A stretch of 64,000 nucleotides of DNA from Macrophomina tecta (taxonomy: Eukaryota > Ascomycota > Dothideomycetes > Botryosphaeriales > Botryosphaeriaceae). The DNA lies in NCBI GenBank assembly GCA_024180945.1, contig JAKSGN010000007.1:4092001-4156000 (forward strand), written 5' to 3'. The notes below the pieces were generated by a model. That model was not told where the DNA came from, searched no databases, and saw nothing but the letters and a program-made list of their open reading frames with translations. Shown here piece by piece: positions 1 through 11,096 of the stretch (its first letter is position 1; each line of letters opens with the position of its first letter). The position numbers and the translations under genes are program-made.

Positions 1-564
1 CATAGTCCTCCTGACAAGCCATTTCTCGACCTCGCTGTGAGGTCACGCATCTGAATCCATGAGTATACCTTTTGAACAAGTGATGTCGGCGCTGAACACC
101 TCTACATATGACTGTTACCACTGTATGTGCAACCAGGAAGAAAAAAAAAAAAAAACCAAAAAGAAGAGGCTCTTAGAGCTCTAAAGAGGCATAGTCGACA
201 CGGAAGTTCACAAGTGCCACTCTCTACTTTTCGCGTGCAAGACCGTCTATGATTAATTCCGCAATGTACAGTTTCACAAACATTCTGCCTATAGGGCGGC
301 AAACCTGCACGTATCATCTTCCAACCTTGGCATCTGCAAATGCTGCGTCGCGAGATCTTTTATCCTAGGATCAATGATCGTCGGGGAAGCATCTAGTGCT
401 ACTCCGCTCGGTCGCGATCCTGCGCAGCTCACCGCCTTCGCGGCCCGCCCAAAAAATTCCCGTCGCCGTAACGCCTCCGATCCATTTTTCGCGCAACCAT
501 CATCCTCAGCCCGCACGTCTTCCTACCCCCCGATTCGAAAACGCCCCAACTCCCAGCCGCCATC
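1..564. other. Upstream region, no gene seen
   Basis: No convincing coding region is visible. A 15-nt A run lies at about 141-155. The last ~150 bases are rich in pyrimidines and CpG and are the likely promoter and 5' leader of the RRP8-like gene that starts at 565. A long minus-strand open frame crossing this region is a shadow of that gene. Confidence 0.5.
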
Positions 565-2289
565 ATGTTCGCAGTCCCGGGTTGGAACCTCTCCGTGCCG
601 CTGAAGGCCGAAACGCCCGTTGAGAAAACCAACGACAAGAACTCGAAGAAGCGCAAGAGGAAGGAGGCCAAGCAGGGCGCGCAGGTTAGCGGGGACAATG
701 TGGGCGATATGTGGGCGCAGGTAGTAGAAGGCGCTGCGCCGGCGAAGGTGAAGGCGAATGGTGCACAGGAAGCAAAAGAGCTGGAGGGTGCGAAGAAGGG
801 CCAGGACAAGCACAAGAACAAGAAGCCGCGGCGGGAATCGAATGGCGCTGGGCCAGTGAAGACTGAGAGCAAGGTTGAGGACGCGATCGAGAAGGCAGAG
901 GATCCGGCTGAGGCGAAGAGGAGCGACGGGAAGGGAAAGAAAGACAAGAAGCAGAAGGATAAGCATGGCAAGAAGGAGAAGCACCAGAAGCAACACCACA
1001 ACGCTGAACCCGCCGCTGATGAAGCTACCGCTCCTCTGCCTGCTGCGATCCCTGCCGTTCCAACACCTCTGCCTCCTGCCAATGCGAAGCTCACGCCGCT
1101 CCAAGCCAAGATGCGCGAGAAGTTGATCGGCGCCCGCTTCAGACATCTGAACCAGACGCTATACACGACGCCCTCCCAGCATTCCCTCAAACTGATCGAA
1201 GAGGATCCGCAAATATTCCAGGAATACCATGCCGGCTTTCGGCAACAGGTGGAGAGCTGGCCCGAAAATCCGGTCGACACCTTCGTCACACTGGTCAAGA
1301 CCCGCGGCTCCGTCCGCGAAAACTGGCGCGACAAGATCCTCAAGCGCAAGGAAAAAGGGCGCGCGGCCGGAGCGCGCTACCGCAAGCCGGGAGAGCCCAT
1401 ACCAGGCGACGAAGAAGACGGCGAGGACAGCGAGGAGGAGAAGAGGCGGGCGTGGGCGTCGGCGCAGCCCAAGCCGCTTCCGCGCACGCGCGGTACGTCC
1501 ATCATCGCGGACCTGGGCTGCGGCGACGCGGCGCTGGCGACGCAGCTGCAGCCGCACCTGTCGACGCTCAACCTGCGCGTGCACAGCTTCGACTTGGCCG
1601 CGCCCAGCCCGCTCATCACCAAGGCCGACATTGCCAACCTGCCCCTGCCCGACGGCAGCGTCGACGTCGCCGTCTTCTGCCTCGCCCTCATGGGCACCAA
1701 CTGGCTCGACTTCATCGACGAGGCCTGGCGCGTCCTTCACTGGAAGGGCGAGCTGTGGGTCGCCGAGATCAAATCGCGCTTCGGCCGCGTCAGCAACAGC
1801 AAGGAGCGTAAAGTCGTCGACCACAGCGTCGGCAAGCGCCAGAAGAAAAAGGCCGAGGCCGCCCGCAAGAAGAGCGGCGCCGACAAGCGGGACAAGGAGG
1901 CCGCCGCCGCCGAGGACGACGAGGAGCTCGCCGTCGAAGTCGACGGCGTCGCCACCAGCAAGCAGGAGACCGACGTCTCCGCCTTCGTCGAGGCCCTGCG
2001 CCGGCGCGGGTTCGTGCTCGACGCCGAGCCCGGCCGCGAGAGCGATGCCGTCGACCTGCGTAACAGGATGTTCGTGCGCATGAGCTTCATCAAGGCCGTC
2101 GCGCCCACCAAGGGCAAGAACGTCGACGCGAACAGGAAGAACTACGCCGAAAAGGCCGGGCAGCTGGCCGCCGAGTCGGGCAAGACATTCAGGAAGAAGG
2201 AGCCCAAGGCCAAGTTCATCGAGGCGGCGCAGGAGGATGAGGTCGATGAGGCGGCGGTGCTGAAGCCGTGTCTGTACAAGCAGCGGTGA
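565..2289 (+). CDS. RRP8: Rrp8-type 25S rRNA (adenine-N1) methyltransferase
   Basis: Intron-free 574-residue protein that starts MFAVPGWNLS, the usual fungal Rrp8 beginning. Rrp8 is the nucleolar enzyme that makes m1A in helix 25.1 of large-subunit rRNA (m1A645 in yeast). Residues 1-170 are a very Lys/Glu-rich, low-complexity tail expected to carry nuclear/nucleolar signals and RNA contacts. The Rossmann-like SAM domain follows: the lead-in 'FRQQVESWPENPVD', then the SAM loop 'IADLGCGDAALA' near residue 315, then 'VFCLALMGTNWLDFI' and 'LWVAEIKSRF'. The domain is interrupted after 'SRFGRVS' by a charged Lys/Ala/Glu insert, then closes with 'FVEALRRRGF'. It is longer than yeast Rrp8 (392 aa) because of the tail and insert. 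The first ATG is used. It converges on the Ddi1 gene downstream. Confidence 0.93.
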   Translation: MFAVPGWNLSVPLKAETPVEKTNDKNSKKRKRKEAKQGAQVSGDNVGDMWAQVVEGAAPAKVKANGAQEAKELEGAKKGQDKHKNKKPRRESNGAGPVKTESKVEDAIEKAEDPAEAKRSDGKGKKDKKQKDKHGKKEKHQKQHHNAEPAADEATAPLPAAIPAVPTPLPPANAKLTPLQAKMREKLIGARFRHLNQTLYTTPSQHSLKLIEEDPQIFQEYHAGFRQQVESWPENPVDTFVTLVKTRGSVRENWRDKILKRKEKGRAAGARYRKPGEPIPGDEEDGEDSEEEKRRAWASAQPKPLPRTRGTSIIADLGCGDAALATQLQPHLSTLNLRVHSFDLAAPSPLITKADIANLPLPDGSVDVAVFCLALMGTNWLDFIDEAWRVLHWKGELWVAEIKSRFGRVSNSKERKVVDHSVGKRQKKKAEAARKKSGADKRDKEAAAAEDDEELAVEVDGVATSKQETDVSAFVEALRRRGFVLDAEPGRESDAVDLRNRMFVRMSFIKAVAPTKGKNVDANRKNYAEKAGQLAAESGKTFRKKEPKAKFIEAAQEDEVDEAAVLKPCLYKQR

Positions 2290-2834
2290 AGATAGTGAAG
2301 ATATCTGACTTACTGTGCATCCTATGGAGTTTCCGGAAACCGGTGGTGATTGCTGGATTAAAAGTTAACGAGGTAGTTAGTGCTGAAGATGGTTAGGATA
2401 ATATGGATTTCAGCCGCCGTCTCCTCACGAACAAGGGCAAACGATCTACATATGCTCAGAATTTCCATTGGTATTTCCATTCGTCCATACAAGCTATGCA
2501 GAACTGTCTGGGCGTCTCCTCCGCCGCCGGCTTGCCATCAGCTGTGTTAGAAATATTTGTAGCAATGGATGAAGATGCAGTTTATGAGGCTGTTCGTGTA
2601 TAAGAGATAGGGGAAGCCAGAAACGACAAAACGGGCAGAATGTAAGAGAGGAAGCTGTAGATGGAGCAGAATGACCGCAGAGCGCCGAACCATGATCTAT
2701 GCCGCCTACCATGCATCAATCTTCCACTTCGACCGGCTGGCCGTCTTGACACCGGACAGGTCTTTCAGACCCCCTTTCCACCACCACTCTTTCTTCTTCG
2801 CTTAGCCCAACGCCTTAGAGTATTTTCTCTTTCT
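2290..2834. other. Convergent intergenic region
   Basis: About 545 bases between the 3' ends of the RRP8 and DDI1 genes. No gene is seen. A pyrimidine-rich stretch lies around 2765-2850. It should hold the two 3' UTRs and polyadenylation signals. Confidence 0.5.
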
Positions 2835-4796
2835 CTAACCTTGGAAGAGCAGACTAGCAGCGTACTCGACGTTCCCACCGCAAGCTCGTAATGCGTTGAT
2901 GGCCTGATCACTGGAGAATCCTAAGCCAACAAGCTGTTCGATATCTTTGGCTGGGAAAGGCGAGTCTGATGCGGCCTGTCGCGGCTGGTTGCCCAGAGTA
3001 CGTCCCTGACCTTGGAAGTTGGTGGCCTGTTGAGCGCTCGAACTGGAGGGGCCAGCAGATCCTGAAGCGGCTGCTGAGGTGGAACCGGCAGGGCGGACAG
3101 CACCAGACTTGGCTCCGACTTCTGTACCATTCGGGCCGGCAACCGTGGGCTCATCCATCTGAGCTTCCTCGAACGACTTGGGGATCTCGGACTCGGGCAG
3201 AAAAGGAACTTCGATGCCCTCGAAACAAAGGCAGTTCTTCTCCAAGTCGATCTTGGCCTTGTATCTCTTCAACATGTCCAAGCCGAACAGCAGATCGACT
3301 GACTTGCCTTCCATGACGGTGAAGGCGCAAGGCATGATTGCCCCGCCGATACTGATCTCTGCATGATGCACACGTCCGAGGATCTTCGCAGTACCAACAC
3401 CAACAGCCATGCCTGCGTAGCGGTTGTCGATGAGTCGCATGATGCCACAAGCCTCGGCGCAGCTGGGAGACATGATGGTTGCTTGTGCGCCGGAGTCGAC
3501 GAAGGCTTTGACGGGGTGGCCGTTGACCTCGCAGTTGATGTAGAGCATTGTAACGCGGCCGAAGACTGTATAGATGCAATGTCAGCTTAGGGCTCCGTGA
3601 CGGGAATATTTATATAGATCTAATGTCCCGAGAAGACGGGTAGACTGAAACGAATGTGATATAATGCTGGAGCGAAGCATTCCTGGGAAGCAAAGGTCAT
3701 GGCAGGGTGGTGTCTTGGTTGAATGAACCTTGCGAGCTTCACGGTGTTGGCTCGTCGATAGTGCGAGCCTGTCCTTTAGGGAACCTGCACCTCTACAGAT
3801 TCGGCCAGTCTGAATAATGATGCTGCCTCGGCCAACTCGGGACGCTTGTGACGGGGAATCCCATCCGATTTGTCAAGACCATATTGTGCGTCGCGCGAGG
3901 GAGGAGCGGTGCACCTCTTGATGACACAGCCCCTGCGCATCCAGCGCTATAATTGGACTGTTGCTGGAAGTTCACAACGAGCCCGCTCTAGACAGGTTCT
4001 TTGCGCTCGCGCCTCCGCGCAGCCAGTTGCGCCTGGGTGGCCCCAGTCAAAGAAACGACTGAGATCGCGCAGCACAAAAACGTCGCGGGACTCGGGTGGA
4101 CCAGAAACAGCCCGAAAGGGAAAGTGAGGTTACGGATGGAAAGGGGAACGGAAACACTAAACAAAGGAAGAAATTGCTCCTAACTTGCCTTCTGGGTTGT
4201 GCTCGTAGGCATGCTGGAGGTTCTCGATGACGCGCTCCTGCCGAATCATCTCCTCAATCTTGGCCTGGGCCTCGACATTGAAGGGATCGGCATTGAGCAG
4301 GTCCAGCTGACGCTGGTGCTCACGCTGCTGCTCCTCCTGGAGGCGCTTCATATTGATCCACTCTTCCCGCCAGCGATTCGGATCGTTCACGGCGGCAGCC
4401 AGCTCGGGGCGCTGGTCCTGCAGCGAGCGCAGCGCATTGTGGTCGCCGAGGATGCGCAGACGCGTGGTCTCAATCTCGCCATCCTGTTGCGAGCGGAACG
4501 GCCTCTGCTGCTGGGGCTGAGCGCGCTGAGGCTGGCCCTGGGGGCGCTGGCCCTGCCGCCGTATCATGACAACCAGCATGTCGTCATCCTTGATGCCAGC
4601 CTGCTCGAGTGTCTGATTGTCGCCGGCAAGCGGCTGGCCGTTGAAGAAGAAATACTGGGCGTTGACGGGGAGGTTGGACTCGGCCTGCACGAAGCCCTTG
4701 AGGTCGGCCAGGGTGAGGCCGTCGGGCAGGTCGAGGTTCAGCAGCTCCTGGTCGGCGGGCTCATCGGGCGCGTTGATGGATATGGTTATACGCGGC
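2835..4796 (-). CDS. DDI1: Ddi1-type ubiquitin-shuttle aspartic protease (5' end unresolved)
   Basis: Two coding exons are clear: 4796-4189 and 3565-2835. The first encodes a ubiquitin-like domain (starting '[12 protein letters not shown]') and a Gln/Arg-rich helical linker. The second holds the retroviral-type aspartyl protease domain with the active-site motif '[13 protein letters not shown]', and a C-terminal UBA domain ending '[12 protein letters not shown]'. Ddi1 binds ubiquitinated substrates and acts with the proteasome. Joining the exons rebuilds the expected linker '[15 protein letters not shown]'. The join needs a non-consensus GC donor (G|GCAAGT) at 4188 and the acceptor ending at 3566, an intron of 623 nt. 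The start codon is not found: the frame opens at an AG acceptor at 4798/4797, and an upstream exon carrying only the first residue or few must exist or use unusual signals. Only the 5' end is uncertain. Confidence 0.9.
3566..4188 (-). other. 623-nt GC-AG intron of DDI1
   Basis: The donor reads AAG|GCAAGT, the standard context for a minor-class GC donor; there is no usable GT donor near the end of the coding match. The acceptor is ...CTATACAG. At 623 nt it is by far the longest intron in the window, about ten times the local norm. No extra conserved exon is needed inside it because the flanking exons join in frame. Confidence 0.8.
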
Positions 4797-5657
4797 CTTT
4801 TGTGGTATCTGGTGAGCGAGTCGCACAAGCATGGACGGGTGGTTCTGGGGCTGGGACGCACATCTCGCGCTCCTTGCGTGGTATGCAGGCGACGACGGAT
4901 TGAGGCAGACTTCGTCGTACACCTGGTGGCCCAAGAGGCAACGTAGCAGCAGGCGACGGGGATCTTGCGGGAGCTCGGGGAATGCTTGAGCGCGGGTGTT
5001 TCGGCGACGGCGGCGGCGGCGGCGGCGGCGGCGGCGACTCGGAGCTGGAGCGCGTGAGGGCAGTGATAAAGGCTCGCGGGCCGTTGGGCTCGGGCGGTGA
5101 GGGCGCGCTGCAGGAAGAAGGCCGTGTATGCGTATGCGCGCGTCTGTTACGTGTTGCGTGCACAGCGCTGGTGCCTGTATAGAGGAGCAGCGGCCGGCGA
5201 ATGGCGGGGTACTGTGTATGTTGTCATCCAGGCCACCACAGCCGGGACCGAGAGGCTTGAACGCGCTCAGCCATGGCCAAACCAAACGAGCCTCCCCACT
5301 GCGAAGGCCCCAAGTGACGTCCGTTTCTTGGCAGCCCGCAGCAGGAGCTGTGGCCGTTTATTGTGGATCGTAGGGCTTGGGGACTGATTTGATGCAGCAC
5401 AAGCACGGCAGCACCGCCAGCAACAAGCAGCAGCAGCACCAGCACCAGCACCGGCACCAGCAGCAGCAGCAGCAAGCCTGCAGCCCGCCGCCCGCCGCCC
5501 GCAGCCCAGCAGCCCAGCCCAGCGCCCGCGCCCCAGGCCTGTTCGCATCCCAGCAGCCATCACCACTGCGCAGCACCTGCAGCGCCGCGCAGAGCAGAGC
5601 ACCGCACCGCACCGCACCGCAGAGCACCGCCCTGTACTCGCCAACACGCCGTCCACC
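4797..5657. promoter_or_regulatory. Divergent promoter/leader region of DDI1 and the GNAT gene
   Basis: GC-rich region between two outward-facing genes. It contains a CGG run (5008-5036) and a CAG/CAC-rich tract (about 5395-5490), so both leaders are rich in trinucleotide repeats. The missing 5' exon of DDI1 should lie here. Open frames in this stretch are Pro-, Arg- or Gln-runs produced by the repeats and are not called. Confidence 0.45.
5008..5036. repeat. CGG trinucleotide repeat
   Basis: About nine to ten uninterrupted CGG/GGC units in the presumed leader or promoter of DDI1. It would encode a Pro run on the minus strand, but no start codon supports translation. Confidence 0.9.
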
Positions 5658-6806
5658 ATGCCGCGCGATCTCGAGTCCGAGAAGGTCGGCTACCCCGCGC
5701 CACCACCCACGCACGCTCTGCTGACGCTGTGCAGACTACACTCGCTGGCCTGCCGCCGCTGACCAAGAGCCCGGCACAGGACAGCGAAAGCGCCTCCGTC
5801 GACGACAAGGACCCGGGCGACAAGCTGATGCACGATATGCAGAAGGGCAGGCAGCGCGACGAGCTGCACCCGCTGGTGCAGACGCTCAATCCCTCGTATA
5901 TCGACAGCTGCGTCAAGCTTGAGGAGGCTGCCTTTCCCGAGGACCAGCGCGGCAGCAGAGAGAAGGTAAGTCTTGGGTGCCTGCATCTCAAATACCCAGC
6001 CGCCGCCCCTCCGCCCTTAGAGCCCCCGGCTTGTGCCATCCCCTCCCACATTGCCGCCCGCGCTCCATCGCAGTTGCCTCTTCCGTCCACCCTGTGTCGC
6101 GTCCGCTCACGTGCTCTCCCGCCAATCTGCATCCTGTCATCTCATGCTGCTAACGTCGCATCTCAGTTCATCTACCGTCTCACCGTCTGCGGCGAGCTCT
6201 GCCTTGGCTTGTTCACCACCTCCGAGGACGCTCCAGGCCATGTTGCTACTGTCAGCACCGCCCACGTCGTCGAGAGCGGCGCCCCCCAGCGCAAGGAGTT
6301 CCTGCTCGGTATGTGGCGCAGCCTGGACGCCCACGATTGCATCGCTAAACAGCAGCAGCCATGGTCTGCGCCACCAAGACGCGCAACGAGCTCGTCTCAG
6401 ACGACGACATGAACGTGCCGTCCAACTGGCGTGAGCAGCCGTACCCTTCAAACGCGACCGTCGGCCACCAAGAGGAGGGCCGTACCATTGCCATCCACTC
6501 GCTGGCCGTCGAGCCCAAGTTCCAGCGCCGGGGCCTTGGGAAGACGCTGCTGAAGGCGTACATCCAGCGCATGCAGAACAGTGGGGTTGCCGACCGCATT
6601 TCCATTCTGACTTATGAGCGACTGGTTCCCTTCTATGAGTCTGTCGGCTTTGAGAACCGCGGGGCCAGCAAGGTTCAGTATGGAGGCGGCGGATGGGTTG
6701 ACATGGTACTCTTTTACCCTCATCCAGGCTTGAGGCGAGGTGCTGATCAATGCAGGTCCTGGCGTTTCCGGAGAACTCCAACGGCCCAAAAGCGGGCAGC
6801 GACTAG
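5658..6806 (+). CDS. GNAT-family N-acetyltransferase (arylalkylamine/polyamine type)
   Basis: Five-exon model: 5658-5684, 5735-5965, 6167-6308, 6359-6705, 6756-6806, total 265 aa and divisible by three. The introns (50, 201, 50 and 50 nt) are GT-AG. The GNAT fold is recognisable: 'LNPSYIDSCVKLEEAAFPE' (motif C-like), 'YRLTVCGELCLGLF', then the acetyl-CoA loop 'VEPKFQRRGLGKTLLKAYI' (motif A, R/QxxGxG/A as RRGLGK) and 'LVPFYESVGFENRG' (motif B). The last short exon gives 'VLAFPENSNGPKAGSD'. This layout resembles the serotonin/polyamine acetyltransferase branch of fungal GNATs. The substrate is inferred only from similarity. The first intron has a weak donor (GTCGGC), so the N-terminal nine residues are less certain. 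Confidence 0.85.
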
Positions 6807-8334
6807 AAGGCGAGGAAGCCGGCTCCGCATATTGTGTGCCGGCTCACCGACTCCCAGTGAAGGGGCATCGTGTCGAAGTAGGCGTTACATCGGAGCGACA
6901 GAGAGCTATTGGCGTGGGTCCTATACCAGCACCATGGAATTAGGCGTTGGGCGACGAGGCCTTGGCGCAAGCCTCGATCTCGACAGTGCGTAGCAAGACG
7001 ACGAAGAGCAGGAAGAGCACGAATGATAGCAAATGCAAGATTGACCCGAGCAGACTGGAGTGCTGGGCGAAGGCGCGAAGGTGCGTGAAACTGCGTGGGA
7101 GTGGTGATTGAGAAGCAAGGCGGTGTTGGACTGCAAATCCTTGCACTCCGCTACTGATTTTCCGGCTGGGGCTAGTACGGACCCACCCGCAGCGGCTTGC
7201 TTGCGATGATATCTTGTATTCCACTTGATGTCTACTTTTTGACTTCCAGCCTGACACAAGCCCAACTTCAAGAGGCGAGGAAACGTCGATCCAAGGGTCA
7301 GCTGCGCCCCGTTGTACGCCACTCCATTCTGGCCTTTGCCAACGCCCGCTGATCTACCGCTGTTTTGGGCGCTCCTTTCTCTGCTTCTGCAACGGTCCAC
7401 CCAGTCCTGTGGCGTCGCCGCCCTGGGTTCGACCCTATATGCTATCCCTGCCACGCCTGGCCCATTCTCTTGTGACTTGCGTCGCTTAGTTTGATCGCTT
7501 GCGCAGACCTGTCTACGCAAGCTTTAAGATTGGCGCCACGCATGCACGCCGGCTCAGATCAGACCATCAAGCTCCACACAATTTTCGCTCCCGCAACCAG
7601 GTACACTGAGTCAAACGTCGTTGCATACCCCCAACGTGCGAACCTCGCCAGACACAGTTGCCGGGAACATCGTGGCCTGCTCATTGGCCGACTTATCCAG
7701 CTGTGGCCCGGCGACGTGGATGTGCCAAGATCAAACAGTCGGAAAGTCGTCGCTGAGCACTTCCTTTCGCGCACGCCGATCAGGCAAATCATCGACACCC
7801 TCCCACACGCCTCAGCACGGATTCCTCGTATTGCCAGACTCACGGCCAGAACAGTTGCTTCCTCGGCGGATCTACGCCGCTGCACGCTTGCCCTGTACAT
7901 CGGTAGCGTGATCAATATTCAGGTGGGTTCCTGCTTGTCCAAAACCGGAGATGGGTGGTTCCGATCGAGCAGGAGTTTCAGGTTTTCTTCTATACCTGCA
8001 GCCTGAAGCCGTATTATCGACGCCAATACTGGTCCACAGCCACAACCACGCCAGGATGCATCGAGCCTGGTGCAGTAGCTTGCAACAGCCCGAAAGAATG
8101 TTCGTCGGAGAACGGACACCCGCGCAACATCTCCGGAACCAACACCGGCTGTCAAGACGTGCGTCCATAAGGCATTTGCGGGGAAAAAGCAAAGACCATC
8201 ACCAACGGATCCCCAGTGTCTTCTTCTGCTCGATCATGCATGCGAAAGTGCCAACGATTCCAAGCTCCGGTCCAGAAACCCACCACTAACGGGGTTCCTA
8301 AAAGTCCGAATCGGCTCTGAGGACTTAAGGCATC

Positions 8335-8658
8335 ATGAACTCTAAACATCAACAACCTACGCCCACTACAGTAAACCCGCAGCCAAAGCCTTCAACGCAG
8401 CACGCTAAATGGTGCATCGTTGGCGCGCCAAGACATTCACCTGACGAGACGCCTTCGCTATACTCCGATGCTGCTGATCTGAATGCCATTGTAGAAGCGT
8501 AAGCGGTAGGTCACAGAGTATGCAATACGGGGCGCACGTTCCCAGGAATCGCTATACTTTCCCTTTCCCTGCCCTTTTGGTGGCTGGACTGTCCGGGATG
8601 ACACTGACCAGCAAGAGAAGAGCACAGCAATGATGCAAAACATCTACGGGCACACTAG
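8335..8658 (+). CDS. Candidate small two-exon gene, unknown product
   Basis: An ATG at 8335 opens a 54-codon frame with balanced composition: a Pro/Thr/Gln-rich start, then 'RHSPDETPSLYSDAADLN'. It runs into a good donor (GC|GTAAGC at 8499). A usable branch-like ACTGAC and an AAG acceptor end at 8615, after which the frame continues 'EEHSNDAKHLRAH' to TAG at 8656-8658. The product would be about 68 residues. Beyond the TAG the same frame stays protein-like for a further ~30 codons ('YRDGTELRYETSRQGFDT') to another TAG, so this could instead be a longer gene broken by nonsense changes. I do not recognise the family, and a chance ORF is quite possible. Confidence 0.25.
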
Positions 8659-10519
8659 TACCGTGATGGCACGGAGCTCCGCTACGAAACCTCTCGACAG
8701 GGCTTTGATACTGCGCACTGCATTCCCTATTCAGCCAACACTTTGTCATAGGGAACGTCTGAAGAATGCACTAGATCGACCACCAACCACTTCAGCACCC
8801 ACACCAGGGCCAGTAAGACAACTTCAACCGCGAGGATGTGCGTGAGCATTAAGACGGAGTGGAGGTTCTTTGCACACTCCGGGACGTCGTCCGGCGCACG
8901 GCGATGATCGGAGGGATGCAGGCACATCCCAGTGGAACAGGTATCATGGCCGGTCGATCAACCGAAAGCCACCCGCCTCACGATGAGCGCCGCGGCCCTG
9001 CCGCCGTCAGCTATCCTCGCTTGATGATGCGGCGCGGAGTCGGAGAAGTGGTAGGTGTGCAGGTGGAGAAGGCCTGAAGTGCAAGAAATGTGGAGCAGGG
9101 CCGATTTCCCCTCATGCCATTTCATGATCCCAAGAGGGACGCGGACAGAGGTGGAGAAAATACTCCATCTCGATCCTTACCCCGTAAATTAATAACAGTG
9201 CCCCTCATTCCTCCGGCAATCCTCGAGACGGGCGCCTATTGGCTCGGACAGGGAAGAAGCAGCTTCCGCAACTGGCCATGATAAGCGAAGAAAAAACGGC
9301 CCGCCAGCTTCAGCTGTGTTGGTGCGTTGTTTGGGAGGCCCGAGAGAGCAGCGCGCTAGTTTCAATGGCTCGCCTGCTTTCTTTGCTTTTTGGGTCCCTT
9401 GCCCGCGTCGCCTCGAGGAAGCGTTGCGGTAAAGCCCTGTCGTCTTCAGAGCGAAGCGGCGGTGGTTCCTCGGGGGTCTGCTAGAGCCAACGGCCGGAAT
9501 TGATCGACGTATCCCATCTCCTGCTCCAGCCGGGAAGCAGTCAGGCTCGGCGCCAACAACGACAGCTGAACCCAACCCACGTCTGACGAACCATTCGTTC
9601 GCGCTGCCCATTTCCCCACGCCAGCGGCACTAGTGCCATGCCCCGCCAACCAATCCAGCCACCTGCCCCCTCAACCCCCTGCGGCTGTGCACTCCTTTGC
9701 AACGGCGTGATGGAGAGAGCAAGCAGGACCGCGCAATTCTCCGAAGGATTGAGCCTAACATCCTTCCCGCCGCATAACGCGACGTCCAGCGCCCGCGGCT
9801 GAGTGACGGAAGCAGCATTGTTTGAGGGTTCTTCGTTGCGGAAATTCTAGACTCTGTGATCGTCACCTTGAAAGATGCGGTTTAGTTAGCGGGAAAAGGT
9901 GAATGGAAGACAGCGGCCCCGTGACGTCCCCCTGCGGCGCTTCTGTTGCTGTCCCTCTCTATTCCCAGGCCTCCAAGCTCCTCAAGTGTTTGTTTCCAGT
10001 GCTTGGGCCCTCATCATTTCCAGGGCTATGGGGACTGTGCACTTTTTTTTTCTTTTCTTTTCGCCGGTGGGCTTAGTGTGTTCCTTGGTAGCTGGTGAGC
10101 TTGTAAGCGACGTCAGAGACAGCTGAAACAAGAAGTAACGAATATGGTGGTTGGCCTTGCCAATGGTGATGGCGTCTCTGGTGCGTGTGGAGCATATGTA
10201 CGGGGACGTGACGAACGCGCAGAGGTCAACGAACTGTAAGGGAAGCACCCTGGTCACGCGCTCCGCCTGCAGGAGTGAAGTGATGAACGTTGCAGGGCAC
10301 GTCAACGCTGAAGCAGTTCACTGCCCTCTGCTCCTCCCCTGAGTCTCGGCGGCTTCACTTACAATCAATAAATTTGTCTACGATCTAGGCAATTAGATCT
10401 CCCGTGGAGCAGAATAGCCTACCTATATTGAGATTCTTATACAGCGATCACAACAGGCATATTTTCCTCCCCACTGCCGAAACAACAGATCAAGCAACGA
10501 CGTTTCGCCATCTTTTGAC

Positions 10520-10617
10520 TTTTTTTTTTTTTTTTTTTGCCAACGGTAACCGTCGCCACAATGTGCAGCAAAAGCATGCAAGGGGTATGAGCAATGGGCA
10601 AAAAAAAAAAAAAAAAA
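10520..10617. repeat. T19 and A18 tracts in inverted arrangement
   Basis: A 19-nt T run (10,520-10,538) is followed 61 bases later by an 18-nt A run (10,600-10,617). A transcript of either strand could fold into an A:U stem closing a 61-nt loop. A separate A20 run lies at 11,077-11,096. Confidence 0.8.
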
Positions 10618-11076
10618 TAAAAAGAGAAAGAACAAGGTTAGCTGGAAACGACAGATCCAAGCCACTTCGCTCCTCCATCTCACTGCCCCGAGCACAGTGC
10701 GCACGAGCACCAACACAGTCAGAGCACCAACGCTTTTCTGCGCGAATGCACAGCCTAAACACCGGAAGAAGCCCAAAGGGATAGAGCAGTGGGCCCTTTC
10801 GTGGTCCCGTGCTCAATAAATGTCTGGAGCTCGACGGTCAGGAAAACGGGTTTGAGCGGCTGAACTGATGTGTGCGAAGGTGAGTACAAAGAAAAGAAGC
10901 ACCAACGACGAATTAGACGGGAGAATGATGCTAGCCCCCAGGGCAGTGAGATTGCGTTACCAAATCGCGCCAAGTGATGCCGCCGCCCGCCACCCATCTC
11001 TCTTCCCTCCCCTGCAGCCCTGTCAGTGCGTACCTGCATCGTCCGTTATATGTGTGTCTCCTCGGGCAAGGGGAAC

Positions 11077-11096
11077 AAAAAAAAAAAAAAAAAAAA
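11077..11096 (+). repeat. Poly-A tract (20 nt)
   Basis: Uninterrupted run of 20 A in a gene-free region. No retroposon-like coding sequence or flanking duplication was recognised next to it. Confidence 0.9.

Noticed and set aside
429..1349. 306-codon minus-strand open frame opposite RRP8
   Set aside because: Shadow of the Lys/Glu-rich RRP8 tail, giving Phe/Ser/Leu runs; no independent support.
7360..7440. Possible tRNA (GGGTTCGACCC resembles a T arm)
   Set aside because: No matching acceptor stem, D arm or anticodon arm could be placed at the correct distance upstream.
6921..7520. Minus-strand frames with a hydrophobic stretch near 6,950-7,060
   Set aside because: They start with non-ATG codons and no intron model links them to an ATG; the hydrophobic run alone is not enough.
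8727..8927. 66-codon minus-strand frame with a membrane-like segment
   Set aside because: Antisense to the candidate small gene region, no family, too short to distinguish from chance.
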